From Polyangium spumosum (GTDB lineage: Bacteria; Myxococcota_A; Polyangia; Polyangiales; Polyangiaceae), in contig NZ_WJIE01000013.1 of the NCBI RefSeq assembly GCF_009649845.1, positions 124,001 to 188,000 on the forward strand: 64,000 nt of DNA, in the 5' to 3' direction. A model generated the notes under the pieces. That model was not told the DNA's origin. It worked only from the letters and a program-made list of their open reading frames with translations, and searched no databases. The stretch's first letter is position 1; each line of letters begins with the position of its first letter. This document shows positions 33,328 through 42,437 of this stretch, piece after piece. The position numbers and the translations under genes are program-made.

Positions 33328-33770
33328 TTCGAGAGGCTGCACGTGTACAGGCGATCCGGGGAGCCCACCCGTCAGGTCGCCGGGCCAAACGAGATCCGGT
33401 CCCCGAGGAGGACGCGGAATGGGCCCGCGCCCATCGGGAGGGTGAGCGTGACCTCCTGCGAAGGATACGCGGCGTGCGCAGGGACATCGCCGCGGAGCTC
33501 GCCTACCGCGCGTATTGTGAGACCGAAGGCATACCGGTGGACGAGAGGGCGCTCGCGACCCGCCTCCCGGAGGAGTTTTTCTGGGTCGGCGATCGAATGC
33601 TCGACAACCCCGACGAGCCCGAGCAAGCGACGCTGACCGCCGCCCTCGCCGTATATGCCGCCTGCACACGAAAAGAGCCGCCCCCCGCCTCCGAAGCCTG
33701 GCTCTCCGCCATCCGCAAGGTCCGCGAAACCTTGCCGAAGCCCGCCCTCTCCGCCCGCTTCTCCTTCTGA
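33324..33770 (+). CDS. Hypothetical protein coupled to the flavoprotein
   Basis: 148 residues. GTG 33324 overlaps the TGA of the flavoprotein gene (GTGA). Charged, mainly helical, no signal: 'EGERDLLRRIRGVRRDIAAELAYRAYCETEGIPVDERALATRLPEEFFWVGDRMLDN' (split families not recognised). Third-position bias supports coding. Tight coupling suggests it works with the flavoprotein. Confidence 0.6.
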   Translation: MIREAARVQAIRGAHPSGRRAKRDPVPEEDAEWARAHREGERDLLRRIRGVRRDIAAELAYRAYCETEGIPVDERALATRLPEEFFWVGDRMLDNPDEPEQATLTAALAVYAACTRKEPPPASEAWLSAIRKVRETLPKPALSARFSF

Positions 33771-33774
33771 CCTG

Positions 33775-34086
33775 TCAACCCCCCACCGACCCGGAACTCC
33801 CTGGCTCCGCGGAGCCCGGCTCCCTCTCCGCCTCCGCCGCCTCCTCTTTCCGGCTCCTCCACAGGTGATGCGCCACCAGCGCCGCGCAGATCGCCCAGGC
33901 GATGTGCGTCGCGTGGTGCGCGAGCAGGCGGTCGCGCAGGAGCCCGTCGCGCAGGAACTGCACCACGTAGTCCACGGGCCGCGGACCCTTCAGCGCGTGG
34001 TGAAGCTGCTCCCCGGGGATCAGGCATAACACCCCGGCGATGAAGGCCGACCAGGCCAGGGTCTTCCGTTCCGTAGCGTCCAGCAT
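33775..34086 (-). CDS. Small membrane protein
   Basis: 103 residues. Two hydrophobic helices, 'WSAFIAGVLCLIPGEQL' and 'ATHIAWAICAALVAHHLW', with a charged/Ser-Gly tail. No family recognised. It is convergent with the 148-aa gene and divergent from the HTTM gene. Confidence 0.55.
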   Translation of the reverse strand: MLDATERKTLAWSAFIAGVLCLIPGEQLHHALKGPRPVDYVVQFLRDGLLRDRLLAHHATHIAWAICAALVAHHLWRSRKEEAAEAEREPGSAEPGSSGSVGG

Positions 34087-34203
34087 GCGAAATCCGTGTG
34101 GCGAATACCCGGGAGCGCGCCGAGCCTAACGCAAACGACCCCCGCGCGGGAAGGGAAAGAGAGGTGCGGCGCGCGGCGATTCGCGCTAATGGGGGTCCGT
34201 CCC

Positions 34204-36207
34204 ATGAGCTCCGCCATCGGCCAGCCGCCCGTCGACGAAAGCACGGCCCCCGAGGCCCTCGAAGCCGCGCCGGAAGGCGCTGCCGAGGCGCCGAGAGGGC
34301 TCGCTTGGCTCTCCTGGCACCTCCAGGGGTACTGGACGATCATCCGCGACGTCTACCTCTCCGCCGACCGGCGCACCCTCGGCTTCGCCCGGATCATGAT
34401 CGGCTTCCTCATGGTCATGGACCTGTTCCGGCGCACCCCGGACTGGCTCCACATGTACTCCGACAAGGGCGTCCTGCCGACACACCTGAACCTCTTCCGC
34501 CCCCAGGCCTGGGGCGCCTTCACCCTCTTCAATGCCTTCTCCACCGCCCCGGAGCTCTGGGCCCTCTGGGTCGTCCTCCTCGTCACCTTCCTCTGCGTCC
34601 TCGTCGGCTACAAGACCCGTATCGCCCACGTCCTCGCCGCGATCTTCGTGGCCAGCATGAATGGACGCATCCTCCTCATCGAGAATGGCGGGTACGTCGT
34701 TTACAACCTCCTCGTGATGTGGACCGCCTTCCTCCCGATGGGGGACCGGTTCTCCGTCGACGCCCTGCTCGACTCGATGCGGCGCCGCAAAGAGGCCAAT
34801 GCCGACGAGCTCAACGACCGCAAGGACGTCGTCGAGCCCCGCCGCCTCACGCCCCACGTCTCCCTCGTGGTCGGCGTCATCCTCCTCCAGATCGCGGCCA
34901 TTTATTACTTCAACGTCATTCACAAGACCGGGACCGCCTGGAGAAACGGCACCGCGGTCCATTACGTGCTCTGGGTCGACCGCATGGTCACGCCGATCGT
35001 GGCGGCCGTGCGCGGGTACATCCCGCCCCGGCTCATCCCCTACGCGACCTGGTTCGTCCTCATCAGCGAGGCCGTCATTCCGATTTGCCTCGCCACGCCG
35101 CTCGCCCGCTCGTGGGCTCGTCGGCTCGCCGTCGCCCTCATGTGTATCCTCCACATCGGCTTCGGCGCGACCTTCGTCCTCGGCCCCTTCGCCTGGGCGA
35201 TGTGCGGCTTCTCCACCCTGCTCTTCACCTCCGACGACTGGGACCTCGCCGCCCGCACGATGCGCCGCGCGCACCGCGCCCGCGTGGTCCTCTTCGACGG
35301 CGCGTCCGGCGCCTCGCTCCTGCTCTGCCGCCTGCTCAAGCGCCTCGATCGTTACGAGCTGCTCACGTTCCGCGCAGAGCCGGGCCTCACGCGCGGCATC
35401 GCCGTGGAGCGACCGAACGACAAGGCGCGCCTCGAGCGGAGCGCCGCGCTCGCCGACATCGTCGCCGCCTTGCCGCTCGGCCCCACGATCGCCTGGCTCT
35501 TCCGCCTGCCTCTGCTCTCGCACCTCGTCGACGCGATCTGGAGCGTGATCACGGCGCGTGACGTGTCGCGGATCTTCGGCCTGCGTGTGCCCCACGCGCC
35601 GGGCCCGCTCGCCACGAACGAGCCCTCGCCGCTCGGCCGCAAGGCTGGCCGCTTCGTCGCGACGTTGCGCGAGCTCGCCGTCGTCGTGATGCTCGCGGGT
35701 GCGGTGAACCAGGCGCTCGTCGAGCTCTGGGTCGTCAACCGCCGCGTGAAGGTGCCGCACCCCGAGCCGCTGCGGATCCTCGCGCAGAAGATGCGGTACT
35801 TGCAGGGCTGGTTCATGTTCTCGCCGAACCCGGTCATGGACGACGGGACGATCGTGGTCGCCGCGAAGACCATCGACGGCCGCACGATCGATCCGTTCAC
35901 CGGCAAGCCGCCGGAGTTCGACCTGACGAAGGCGCAGAGCCTCCGCTACAACCAGATCTGGAGCGACTACTTCAACCGCATGCACCTGCCGGCGAACTCG
36001 GCCTATCGGGATGCGATGAAGGAGTTCCTCTACCGCTACCCCGAGCGCACGGGCCGCCCCGAGGACACGATCGTCTCGGGGGAGGTGTACTGGGTGAAGG
36101 ACTTGAACCCGCCCTTCGGCAAGAAGGAGTCGTACAAGCTGGAGAAGGACAAGCTCTTCTCCTTCGAAAACCCGGCCACGCGTGGGCAAGCGAGGTCGGG
36201 AGGCTGA
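34204..36207 (+). CDS. HTTM-domain membrane protein with degenerate DUF393 domain
   Basis: 667 residues from ATG 34204. The HTTM module (horizontally transferred transmembrane domain, vitamin-K gamma-carboxylase-like) spans about 55-340: 'LGFARIMIGFLMVMDLFRRTPDW', 'NAFSTAPELWALWVVLLVTFLCVLVGYKT'. 'VVLFDGASGASLLLCRLLKRLDRYELLTF' (about 360-388) aligns with DUF393/DCC thiol oxidoreductases, but the DGxCxxC active site is lost. A further membrane helix and a soluble C-terminal domain follow. An enzymatic role is not established. Confidence 0.8.
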   Translation: MSSAIGQPPVDESTAPEALEAAPEGAAEAPRGLAWLSWHLQGYWTIIRDVYLSADRRTLGFARIMIGFLMVMDLFRRTPDWLHMYSDKGVLPTHLNLFRPQAWGAFTLFNAFSTAPELWALWVVLLVTFLCVLVGYKTRIAHVLAAIFVASMNGRILLIENGGYVVYNLLVMWTAFLPMGDRFSVDALLDSMRRRKEANADELNDRKDVVEPRRLTPHVSLVVGVILLQIAAIYYFNVIHKTGTAWRNGTAVHYVLWVDRMVTPIVAAVRGYIPPRLIPYATWFVLISEAVIPICLATPLARSWARRLAVALMCILHIGFGATFVLGPFAWAMCGFSTLLFTSDDWDLAARTMRRAHRARVVLFDGASGASLLLCRLLKRLDRYELLTFRAEPGLTRGIAVERPNDKARLERSAALADIVAALPLGPTIAWLFRLPLLSHLVDAIWSVITARDVSRIFGLRVPHAPGPLATNEPSPLGRKAGRFVATLRELAVVVMLAGAVNQALVELWVVNRRVKVPHPEPLRILAQKMRYLQGWFMFSPNPVMDDGTIVVAAKTIDGRTIDPFTGKPPEFDLTKAQSLRYNQIWSDYFNRMHLPANSAYRDAMKEFLYRYPERTGRPEDTIVSGEVYWVKDLNPPFGKKESYKLEKDKLFSFENPATRGQARSGG

Positions 36208-36279
36208 CGGGGCCGATCAAAACGAAACTTTCGTCTTGACTCGCGGGCCTCGATCAGTAGAGTCCCGCGAGTCGCTGAC

Positions 36280-36355
<76 letters not shown>

Positions 36356-36406
36356 AGAAAACCCGCAGCGAGTGGCGAAGCAGCGAAGCTGCGAAGCCTC
36401 AAAAAG

Positions 36407-36450
36407 AAGCGCCGTGTTCCCCACCTGGAACACGGCGCTTTTCGTTTTCC
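36407..36450 (+). terminator. Rho-independent terminator after tRNA-Ala
   Basis: A perfect 14-bp stem, AAGCGCCGTGTTCC (36407-36420) / GGAACACGGCGCTT (36427-36440), with a 6-nt loop, then TTTTCGTTTT. Confidence 0.9.
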
Positions 36451-36662
36451 AGCCCCCTCGGTTTTCCCGCGTGCGCCCTCGAAAACGCGGGAATCGAAGC
36501 GCGCGGTTGGCGCCGTCCGAGGCTTGCGACGGACGGCCTACCTCCACAGGTTCGCCATCGGACGGCACGGAGGAGGCGGTCTGGGCGGACCCCTGCGCCT
36601 TCGTCGTGCCCATGCACCGCCGCGGGGAGACCCGCGAGCGATCGAACAAGGGGGGTATCATC
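36451..36662 (+). other. Leader region of the DUF4360 gene with a hairpin
   Basis: No gene seen. A 9-bp perfect inverted repeat TTCCCGCGT (36464-36472) / ACGCGGGAA (36485-36493) with a 12-nt loop lies here. There is no T-run on the plus strand. The rest shows no structure I can support; the promoter of the next gene must lie in it. Confidence 0.45.
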
Positions 36663-37298
36663 ATGAAGAAGCTGCTCGTTGCGTTGGTCGCGGCTGGTTC
36701 GGCAGTCCTCGGCGTCTCGGAGCGCGCCGATGCACAGCCCTACGACCTCGTCGAGCCGCCGGACGGGGTCGAGATTCGCGGCCTCGTCTACAACGGGACC
36801 GGTTGCCCGCAGAACTCGGTCGCCGGCACGCTCTCCGAGGACCGGAAGGCGCTGGAGCTCATCTTCGGGGCCTTCACGGCCGAGGCGAGCCCGCTGAACT
36901 TGCCGAGCGAAGCGCGCAAGTTCTGTCAGCTCACCGTCGACCTGGCTTTCCCGCAGGGCTACAGCTTCTCCCTCGTCTCGGCCGACTACCGCGGCTTCGC
37001 CGATCTCGAGGAGAAGATCGTCGGGACCCAGACCTCGACGTACTACTTCACGGGCGGCTTCGGGCGGAGCTTCCGCACGCGGATCGTCGGTCCCTTCTCG
37101 GAGAACTACTTCCGCCGCGACAACCTCACCCTCGAGGCGGCGGTGTGGTCGCCGTGCGGCGCGATGCGCCCGCTCAACATCAGCACGCAGGCGGCCGTCT
37201 CGACGCTCGCGAACCGCAGCGGCGCGGGCCTGATGACGGTCGACTCGCTCAGCCTCGTCGTGCGCCACACGTACAACATCATCTGGCGCAAGTGCTGA
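36663..37298 (+). CDS. Exported DUF4360 family protein
   Basis: 211 residues. Signal peptide 'KKLLVALVAAGSAVLG...ADAQ'. Features of DUF4360: 'NGTGCPQNSVAGTLSEDRKALELIFGAFTAEA', 'FCQLTVDLAFPQGYSFSLVSADYRGFADLEEKI', and paired cysteines (about 39 with 79, 166 with 211). The family comprises small secreted beta proteins of fungi and bacteria with no known activity. Its own terminator follows. Confidence 0.88.
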   Translation: MKKLLVALVAAGSAVLGVSERADAQPYDLVEPPDGVEIRGLVYNGTGCPQNSVAGTLSEDRKALELIFGAFTAEASPLNLPSEARKFCQLTVDLAFPQGYSFSLVSADYRGFADLEEKIVGTQTSTYYFTGGFGRSFRTRIVGPFSENYFRRDNLTLEAAVWSPCGAMRPLNISTQAAVSTLANRSGAGLMTVDSLSLVVRHTYNIIWRKC

Positions 37299-37317
37299 CG
37301 CGCTCCGCGTGAGCCGC

Positions 37318-37349
37318 GGGCCCCCGGGCGTTTGTCCGGGGGCCCTTTT
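37318..37349. terminator. Rho-independent terminator
   Basis: GGGCCCCCGG (37318-37327) / CCGGGGGCCC (37336-37345) with an 8-nt loop, followed by TTTTGTTT. It terminates the DUF4360 gene; the phosphatase gene converges just beyond it. Confidence 0.9.
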
Positions 37350-37352
37350 GTT

Positions 37353-37976
37353 TCAGGTCAAAAGACCTTCGAGGTGGCTCTTGTCGTTGATGCACAGGAT
37401 CCGCACCACGCCCTCGTGGCGCTCGACGCGCTGGACCGAGCAGTTGTCCACGCGGAAGACGACCGGCGGCGCCTCGGCCGGCAAGCCGAGCAGGTGGTAG
37501 AGGAGCTGGTTGATCGCCACGCCGTGGCTCACGAGCACGATCCGACCCTCGGCGCGCGCGGCGAGCAGGGCGTCGACGAAGCCGGCGATCCGGGCGCGGC
37601 AGTCGGCGTTCGACTCGCCGCCCGGCGGGCGGAAGAGCGGGTCGCGCGCGCGGAGCGCTCGCCACACGTCGGGGTGGCGCTCCTCGATGTCGGCGAACGA
37701 GGTGCCCGTCAACTCGCCGAAGTTCCGCTCCCTGAGCGCCGGGTCCGCGACGAGCGGGACGCCCGTCTGCGTGACGATGGGGGCCGCGGTCTCGAGGGCG
37801 CGGGGCAGGTCGCTCGCGAAGATCGCGGAGACGGGCTTCTCCGCGATCCGCCGCGCCACGGCCTCGGCCTCGCGGCGCCCGCGCTCGGTGAGCGGCGAGG
37901 GCCCGTGACCCGTGAAGACCCGATCCCGGTTCCCCTCCGACTGACCATGGCGAACGATGACGAGCTCGATGGACAT
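37353..37976 (-). CDS. Histidine phosphatase family protein (phosphoglycerate-mutase-like)
   Basis: 207 residues. Catalytic RHGQSEGN (9-16), second-half 'LRERNFGELTG', and 'VLVSHGVAINQLLYHLLGLP' with the second catalytic His. This is branch-1 of the superfamily, which covers cofactor-dependent mutases, alpha-ribazole phosphatase and broad phosphatases. Context does not choose; there are no cobalamin or glycolysis genes nearby. Confidence 0.88.
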   Translation of the reverse strand: MSIELVIVRHGQSEGNRDRVFTGHGPSPLTERGRREAEAVARRIAEKPVSAIFASDLPRALETAAPIVTQTGVPLVADPALRERNFGELTGTSFADIEERHPDVWRALRARDPLFRPPGGESNADCRARIAGFVDALLAARAEGRIVLVSHGVAINQLLYHLLGLPAEAPPVVFRVDNCSVQRVERHEGVVRILCINDKSHLEGLLT

Positions 37977-37997
37977 GCTTCTTCCAGAACCGCTAGC

Positions 37998-39152
37998 TCA
38001 CTTGCAGCAGAACGTCACCGCGCCTTCGGGCGTGAGCTCGCCGGTCGGCGCGCCGCCCGTCGGGGTGCACGAGCCGCTCGGCATGGCCGGGATCGCCTCG
38101 ATGGACCACGAGCTCGCGTCGAGCAGCGTCGAGACGTTGCGGCAGGTGTCGTTGTTGATGTCGATCGGGTTCGCGTTGCCGCCCAGCATGCAACTGTCGG
38201 CGTCGTAGAAGCGGTAGGCCCCGCCCGCGCACGTCGCGGCGGACTCGCACGCGCACGCGCTGCACCCGCGCGTGTCCGCCGCGCTCTTGTAGCTCACGAT
38301 CTGCGTGAACCCGTCGGGGCAGGCTTGTTCGCCCTCCTGACGCAGGCAGAGGCTCTCGGCGGCGGCGGGCTTCGGCGCGCACTTCGCGCCTGCGCCGCAG
38401 CCGCCGCTCGAGCTCTTCACGTCGCACGCGAGGACGTGACCGCCGAAGGGCTCCTGGTTGGGGAAGTCGCTCACGGACGGCGCGCAGCTCCCGGGCGCGG
38501 TCAGGGTCGCCTCGCCGGAGAGCCGGCAGGAGAGCGTGAACGCGAAGTTGAGCAGGTCCGTCGGTTTGGCGCAGGTGGCGTTCTGGAACGGGCCCGACCA
38601 GTCGTCGCCGCCGCCGAAGCAGCCGGTGGAGTTCGGGTGGCACGTGAGCCCCGGCGTCGAGCACGCCGCGCCCTGGAGATCACCACACGTGCACGCCGTG
38701 CACGCGGCTGCGCCCGCGGGATCCGTGTGGAGCTCCTCGGGCGTCGCGTCGCCGCAGCCCGCGGGCGGCGCGTCGCCCTCCGTGGTCCACGCGAGCGACC
38801 AGCCCTCCGGCGCCTCCACGCACGAAAAACCTTCCGTGCAGTCGGCGTCGGCGCAGTCGGCGTCGCCGTCGCCGTCGTTGTCCGCGCCGTCGAGGCAGTC
38901 CTCCCCTCCGGTCATCCCGGCGCCCGAGCCGCCTTGCCCGCCGCCTTGCCCTCCCGCGCCCCCGGACCCGCCGGGCCCCGCGCTCGGCGTGTTCCCGGCT
39001 CCGGCGCTCCCGCCGGTCTGGAACACGCCTGTCGTGTCGGTGCCGCATGCGAAGAGCGACGCGCCGAGGAGGGTGAACGTGCCGCCCCAGAGGGCAGCGG
39101 AGGCGCCGAGGGAGAGACGCAATGTGCGACGAGGCCGAACGCGGGTAGACAT
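37998..39152 (-). CDS. Cysteine-rich lipoprotein
   Basis: 384 residues. N-terminus with lipobox near 'GASLFAC', then a Gly/Gln linker. 'DCLDGADNDGDGDADCADADC' type calcium-like repeat (about 83-105) is the DxDxDG thrombospondin-3-like loop used by myxobacterial surface proteins. The remainder has some 25 cysteines in CxxC and CxC clusters. It is probably a cell-surface, disulfide-rich protein; no enzyme signature. Confidence 0.8.
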   Translation of the reverse strand: MSTRVRPRRTLRLSLGASAALWGGTFTLLGASLFACGTDTTGVFQTGGSAGAGNTPSAGPGGSGGAGGQGGGQGGSGAGMTGGEDCLDGADNDGDGDADCADADCTEGFSCVEAPEGWSLAWTTEGDAPPAGCGDATPEELHTDPAGAAACTACTCGDLQGAACSTPGLTCHPNSTGCFGGGDDWSGPFQNATCAKPTDLLNFAFTLSCRLSGEATLTAPGSCAPSVSDFPNQEPFGGHVLACDVKSSSGGCGAGAKCAPKPAAAESLCLRQEGEQACPDGFTQIVSYKSAADTRGCSACACESAATCAGGAYRFYDADSCMLGGNANPIDINNDTCRNVSTLLDASSWSIEAIPAMPSGSCTPTGGAPTGELTPEGAVTFCCK

Positions 39153-39309
39153 GGAAAGCTCCCTGTTTTCAAGGAATGTGAGGGCACGAGAGATATCGCG
39201 AAACGTACGATTCGAGAAGGATCGTCGCGCCCCCTACTGCTTTCGTTGCGTGGCGGGGGCGAGTGCCCTTAGCATCGCGCGCGTTTCGAACTGCCCCTCG
39301 AGTTTTGCG

Positions 39310-39870
39310 ATGTCGATGGCCCTCTCTGCTGTCCCGCGTGCCTCCCTCGTCCAGCTCGTGCCGCCTCGCGCGGCGCACGCGCAGCTCTGGTACGGCTGGC
39401 GGAGCGAGGCGCACGCCCAGCGTTACATGCCGATCGAGCCCTGGTCGGTCGAGGCGCTGCGCCGGCGGCTCGTCGCGTCGACGCCGGACCTCTCCGATCC
39501 GGAGAAGCAAGAGCACCGCTGGATCGTGCAGTGGCAGGACGAGTGCGTGGGGATCGTGTCGATCCTGCGGCCGAGTTTTCGCCTCGGCCACGCGGAGATC
39601 TCGTACCACGTCGCGCAGGCCTACCATCGCCGGGGCATCGCGACGCAGGCGGTGGCGGCGCTCGTCGATCGTGTCTTCGAGCAGACGGACCTCGCGCGGC
39701 TCTTCGCGTACATCAGCGAGCCGAACCGCGCCTCGCGTAGGCTCGCCGAGAAGCTCGGCTTCGTGCACGAGGGCACGCTGCGCGAGCACTTCATGATCCA
39801 CGGCCGCCGCGTGGATCAGTGTGTCTACGGCCTGCTCCGGCGCGAGTGGGCGTCGCCGCGCAAGCGCTAG
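39310..39870 (+). CDS. GNAT N-acetyltransferase (RimJ-like)
   Basis: 186 residues. 'LVQLVPPRAAHAQLWYGWRSEAHAQRYM' at the start, 'ISYHVAQAYHRRGIATQAVAALVDRVF' containing the acetyl-CoA Q/RxxGxA loop (R-R-G-I-A), and 'NRASRRLAEKLGFVHEGTLREHFM' near the end are the standard RimJ/RimL-type GNAT pattern. Substrate may be an amine, antibiotic or protein N-terminus. ATG 39310 or 39316. Confidence 0.88.
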   Translation: MSMALSAVPRASLVQLVPPRAAHAQLWYGWRSEAHAQRYMPIEPWSVEALRRRLVASTPDLSDPEKQEHRWIVQWQDECVGIVSILRPSFRLGHAEISYHVAQAYHRRGIATQAVAALVDRVFEQTDLARLFAYISEPNRASRRLAEKLGFVHEGTLREHFMIHGRRVDQCVYGLLRREWASPRKR

Positions 39871-39871
39871 A

Positions 39872-40750
39872 TCAGCCGAGGACGGGGAACTTGCGCTCGC
39901 CGTAGAGCTCGCCGAGGCGCTTGCGCATGCGGCCGACGACGAGTTCGAAGCCGGCCTGGACGATCTCCGGGTCCTTGGCGTGGTGGGGGCCGAGGTCCAT
40001 CCCGAGCGCTTCGGAGAGGTGGATCGGGGGCAGGACCTCGGTCGTGATCTTGGCGGGCAGCGGGACGTGCGGCAAAAACGGCAGCGCCCAGACGCCCCAC
40101 GGCAGCCCGCAGAGCAGCGGCCAGACGTCGGCCGAGCGCACGATCTTCGGGATGCCGAGCATCTTGGCGAGGTCGTGGCCACCCGAGAGGACGACGACGG
40201 TCTCGTGTGAGCCCGCGGAGACGACGGGCGTGATGGGCAAACCCCAGCGGATCGCCTGCGCGATGAAGCCCTTGCGGCCGCCGAGGTCGATATTGGCGCG
40301 GTGCCAGAACGGCCGGAACGACTCGCGCGCGGCGCCGGGGAAGATCAGGACGGATTGCCCGCGCTCGAGCACCGCGTCCATCGCATTCCGGTCGGCGCGG
40401 AGCAGCCCCGAATCCGCGAGCAGGCGTGAGAACGGGTCCCACAGGCTGTGCAGGAGGTCGTGGGTGAGGACGTAGAGGGGACGGTCGAACCCGAAATGGT
40501 CGTACCAGTGGACCCCGAGGCAAAGGCCATTGACGGGCAAGACGCCGCCGTCGTGGTGGGTGACGATGATCGTCTGGGACGACGGGATGTGCTCGGCGCC
40601 GCGGATCTCGCTCCGGAAATACGATTTCACGAGCCGCGAGATGATGCGGTGCGAGCGCCTCACGACGTCGGTCCGGATCTCGGGGACGGTGTGTCCGTAT
40701 TTTCGTGAAGTATTGGGCGCGCTCGAATGCTGCGCGACTTCGGATTTCAT
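39872..40750 (-). CDS. PlsC-like acyltransferase
   Basis: 292 residues. 'QTIIVTHHDGGVLPVNGLCLGVH' carries an H-x4-D-like block (HHDGGV), 'FPGAARESFRPF' is the equivalent of motif III (PEG-type), and 'GLPITPVVSAGSHETVVVL' motif IV. This is the lysophospholipid acyltransferase/diacylglycerol acyltransferase-like (LPLAT) group. The ATG overlaps the TGA of the upstream hydrolase gene. A joint lipid-remodelling function of the pair is inferred. Confidence 0.82.
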   Translation of the reverse strand: MKSEVAQHSSAPNTSRKYGHTVPEIRTDVVRRSHRIISRLVKSYFRSEIRGAEHIPSSQTIIVTHHDGGVLPVNGLCLGVHWYDHFGFDRPLYVLTHDLLHSLWDPFSRLLADSGLLRADRNAMDAVLERGQSVLIFPGAARESFRPFWHRANIDLGGRKGFIAQAIRWGLPITPVVSAGSHETVVVLSGGHDLAKMLGIPKIVRSADVWPLLCGLPWGVWALPFLPHVPLPAKITTEVLPPIHLSEALGMDLGPHHAKDPEIVQAGFELVVGRMRKRLGELYGERKFPVLG

Positions 40751-41721
40751 GCGGGGATCGTCCTGGTCACCTCGGGCGCGCTCACGGAAGAACCGAAAAA
40801 GCCGTCGAGCGTCCGTACGACCTCGTCCGGACACTCGATCATGGGCAGGTGGCCGCACCCAGGAATTACCTTCATTATAACCCTGGGTAGCTTGGCTGCC
40901 ACCTCCGCCGCGCTCTCCTGCGGAATCAAGCGGTCCTTTTCGCCCCAGACGACGAGGACGGGCATGGCGAACCGGTGCGCGTTCTCCAGGATGGTCGGCG
41001 CCACCAGGTCCTTCGCGAGGTCGTGGAACACCTTCGCCATTTCGTCGATGGTGGGGTGGATGGGCCTGTCGAGCTGGTCTTTCACGAATTTCCGGGTATA
41101 CGCGTTCCGCGCGACGAACACGCGGTCGAGCATCGGCATGGCCAGCCGGTCGAGCGTCCGGGCGAGGACCCAGGGCTGAAGGAGCGTCTCGGCGAGCCAC
41201 GGGGTCCCGGGCGGGTACCTGCGCATCCCCGCCGCGCCGATGAGCACGAGGCGCTCGACCCGCTCCGGCGCCTCGAGCGCCGCCCGCGCCACGACCTGCC
41301 CCCCGGCCGAGTGCCCGACGAGCGTCGCGGAGCGCATCCCGCGCTCGTCCATCCATTCCAGGAGCGTGTCGGCGTACCCCGCGATCGTGTTTCTCGTCCG
41401 CGGTTTGTACGAGAGCCCGCAGCCCGGCAGATCGAGCCCCGCGAGGCGAAATCGACCAGCGAGGGGCGACAAGACATGCTCGAAGTGCGTGAAATCACCC
41501 ACGAGTCCGTGGACGAACACCACGCTTTCCCCCTCCCCGGCGTCAAAGTAAGCGACGCTCCCACGCCGGAGCGCGGCATGGCGCGTAGGGAATGGAAATG
41601 ACTGCGAACGCCCCTGACCCTGGCCACCGGATACGATCACGCGCCCGAGGGTACTGACGGGGCGGGCGGCGTCGAGCGAAACCAACCACGCGCCGAACCC
41701 GCGAAATATTGGCCACATCAC
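40747..41721 (-). CDS. Alpha/beta hydrolase
   Basis: 324 residues. 'VVFVHGLVGDFTHFEHV' (oxyanion), nucleophile GHSAGG, acid in 'VVWGEKDRLIP', His in 'PGCGHLPMIECPDEV'. An uncleaved hydrophobic N-terminus 'IFRGFGAWLVSL' may target it to the membrane. It lies in an operon with the LPLAT gene, so the substrate is likely an acyl ester. Starts at ATG 41721 or 41718. Confidence 0.86.
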   Translation of the reverse strand: MMWPIFRGFGAWLVSLDAARPVSTLGRVIVSGGQGQGRSQSFPFPTRHAALRRGSVAYFDAGEGESVVFVHGLVGDFTHFEHVLSPLAGRFRLAGLDLPGCGLSYKPRTRNTIAGYADTLLEWMDERGMRSATLVGHSAGGQVVARAALEAPERVERLVLIGAAGMRRYPPGTPWLAETLLQPWVLARTLDRLAMPMLDRVFVARNAYTRKFVKDQLDRPIHPTIDEMAKVFHDLAKDLVAPTILENAHRFAMPVLVVWGEKDRLIPQESAAEVAAKLPRVIMKVIPGCGHLPMIECPDEVVRTLDGFFGSSVSAPEVTRTIPA

Positions 41722-41839
41722 GAAACCACGCGAAGGGCTGCTTTTTCACGTGGTGCTTCGTCGGGGCTCGACGTCGCGCCGGTATGGAAGTACATACGCC
41801 GCTCGCTCGGCCTCGATATCCGGGGCTGGAACGGGCAAG

Positions 41840-42406
41840 ATGACACCTCCTCGAAATCGGCGAAGGTCGGCCTCTCCTCGGGTGGATTCCGAAAACCACG
41901 GCGAGGCGGGCTTCGTGCTCGCAAGCCGCGACGCGCAGGTCGATTGGGTCTTCGAGATCCTCTTCGGCAGAGGCGCGCTCGACAGGGACGACGCCGTCGG
42001 GCAAGCGCTCGACGCGCTCGTCCTGCTCGGGCTCGTCGACGAGGAGGACGAAGCGAAGAAGGCCAAAGCGCGCGTCGCCGTCGAGCGCGCGATCGACAAC
42101 GGCATGCGCGATGGCCGCTTCGATCGGCCGAAGCGCGGCCAGATCCGCGCCATTCGTTCGGACGCGAAGGATTATTCGTCCGAGGATTGGACGCTCTGCC
42201 TGATGAACGCGCTCGACCGCGAGCCGACCGACCGGGACGCGGCGCTGCGCTTCGCCGCCTACTGGGCTGCGTCGAACACGGGTCTCGCCTTTGTGCGTTT
42301 GCAGCGCGGCGGCTCGATCCTGACGGGCCTCGACGGCGCGCTCGAGTCGGCCCTCCAGCGGGGCCGCTTCCTCGACGTCGGCGGCGGCTGCATCCGCAAG
42401 GTCTGA
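41840..42406 (+). CDS. Hypothetical protein
   Basis: 188 residues from ATG 41840; a longer in-frame start at 41750 has poor composition. Charged, helical: 'DWVFEILFGRGALDRDDAVGQALDALVLLGLVDEEDEAKKAKARVAVERAIDNG'. No signal or family recognised. GC3 bias good from about 41890. It lies 31 bp before the permease gene. Confidence 0.6.
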   Translation: MTPPRNRRRSASPRVDSENHGEAGFVLASRDAQVDWVFEILFGRGALDRDDAVGQALDALVLLGLVDEEDEAKKAKARVAVERAIDNGMRDGRFDRPKRGQIRAIRSDAKDYSSEDWTLCLMNALDREPTDRDAALRFAAYWAASNTGLAFVRLQRGGSILTGLDGALESALQRGRFLDVGGGCIRKV

Positions 42407-42437
42407 CAACCGATCGCTTCGTGATACGTTCCGCGCC

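Noticed and set aside
36451-36662. Riboswitch before the DUF4360 gene
   Set aside because: One hairpin is visible but I could not match any known aptamer consensus.
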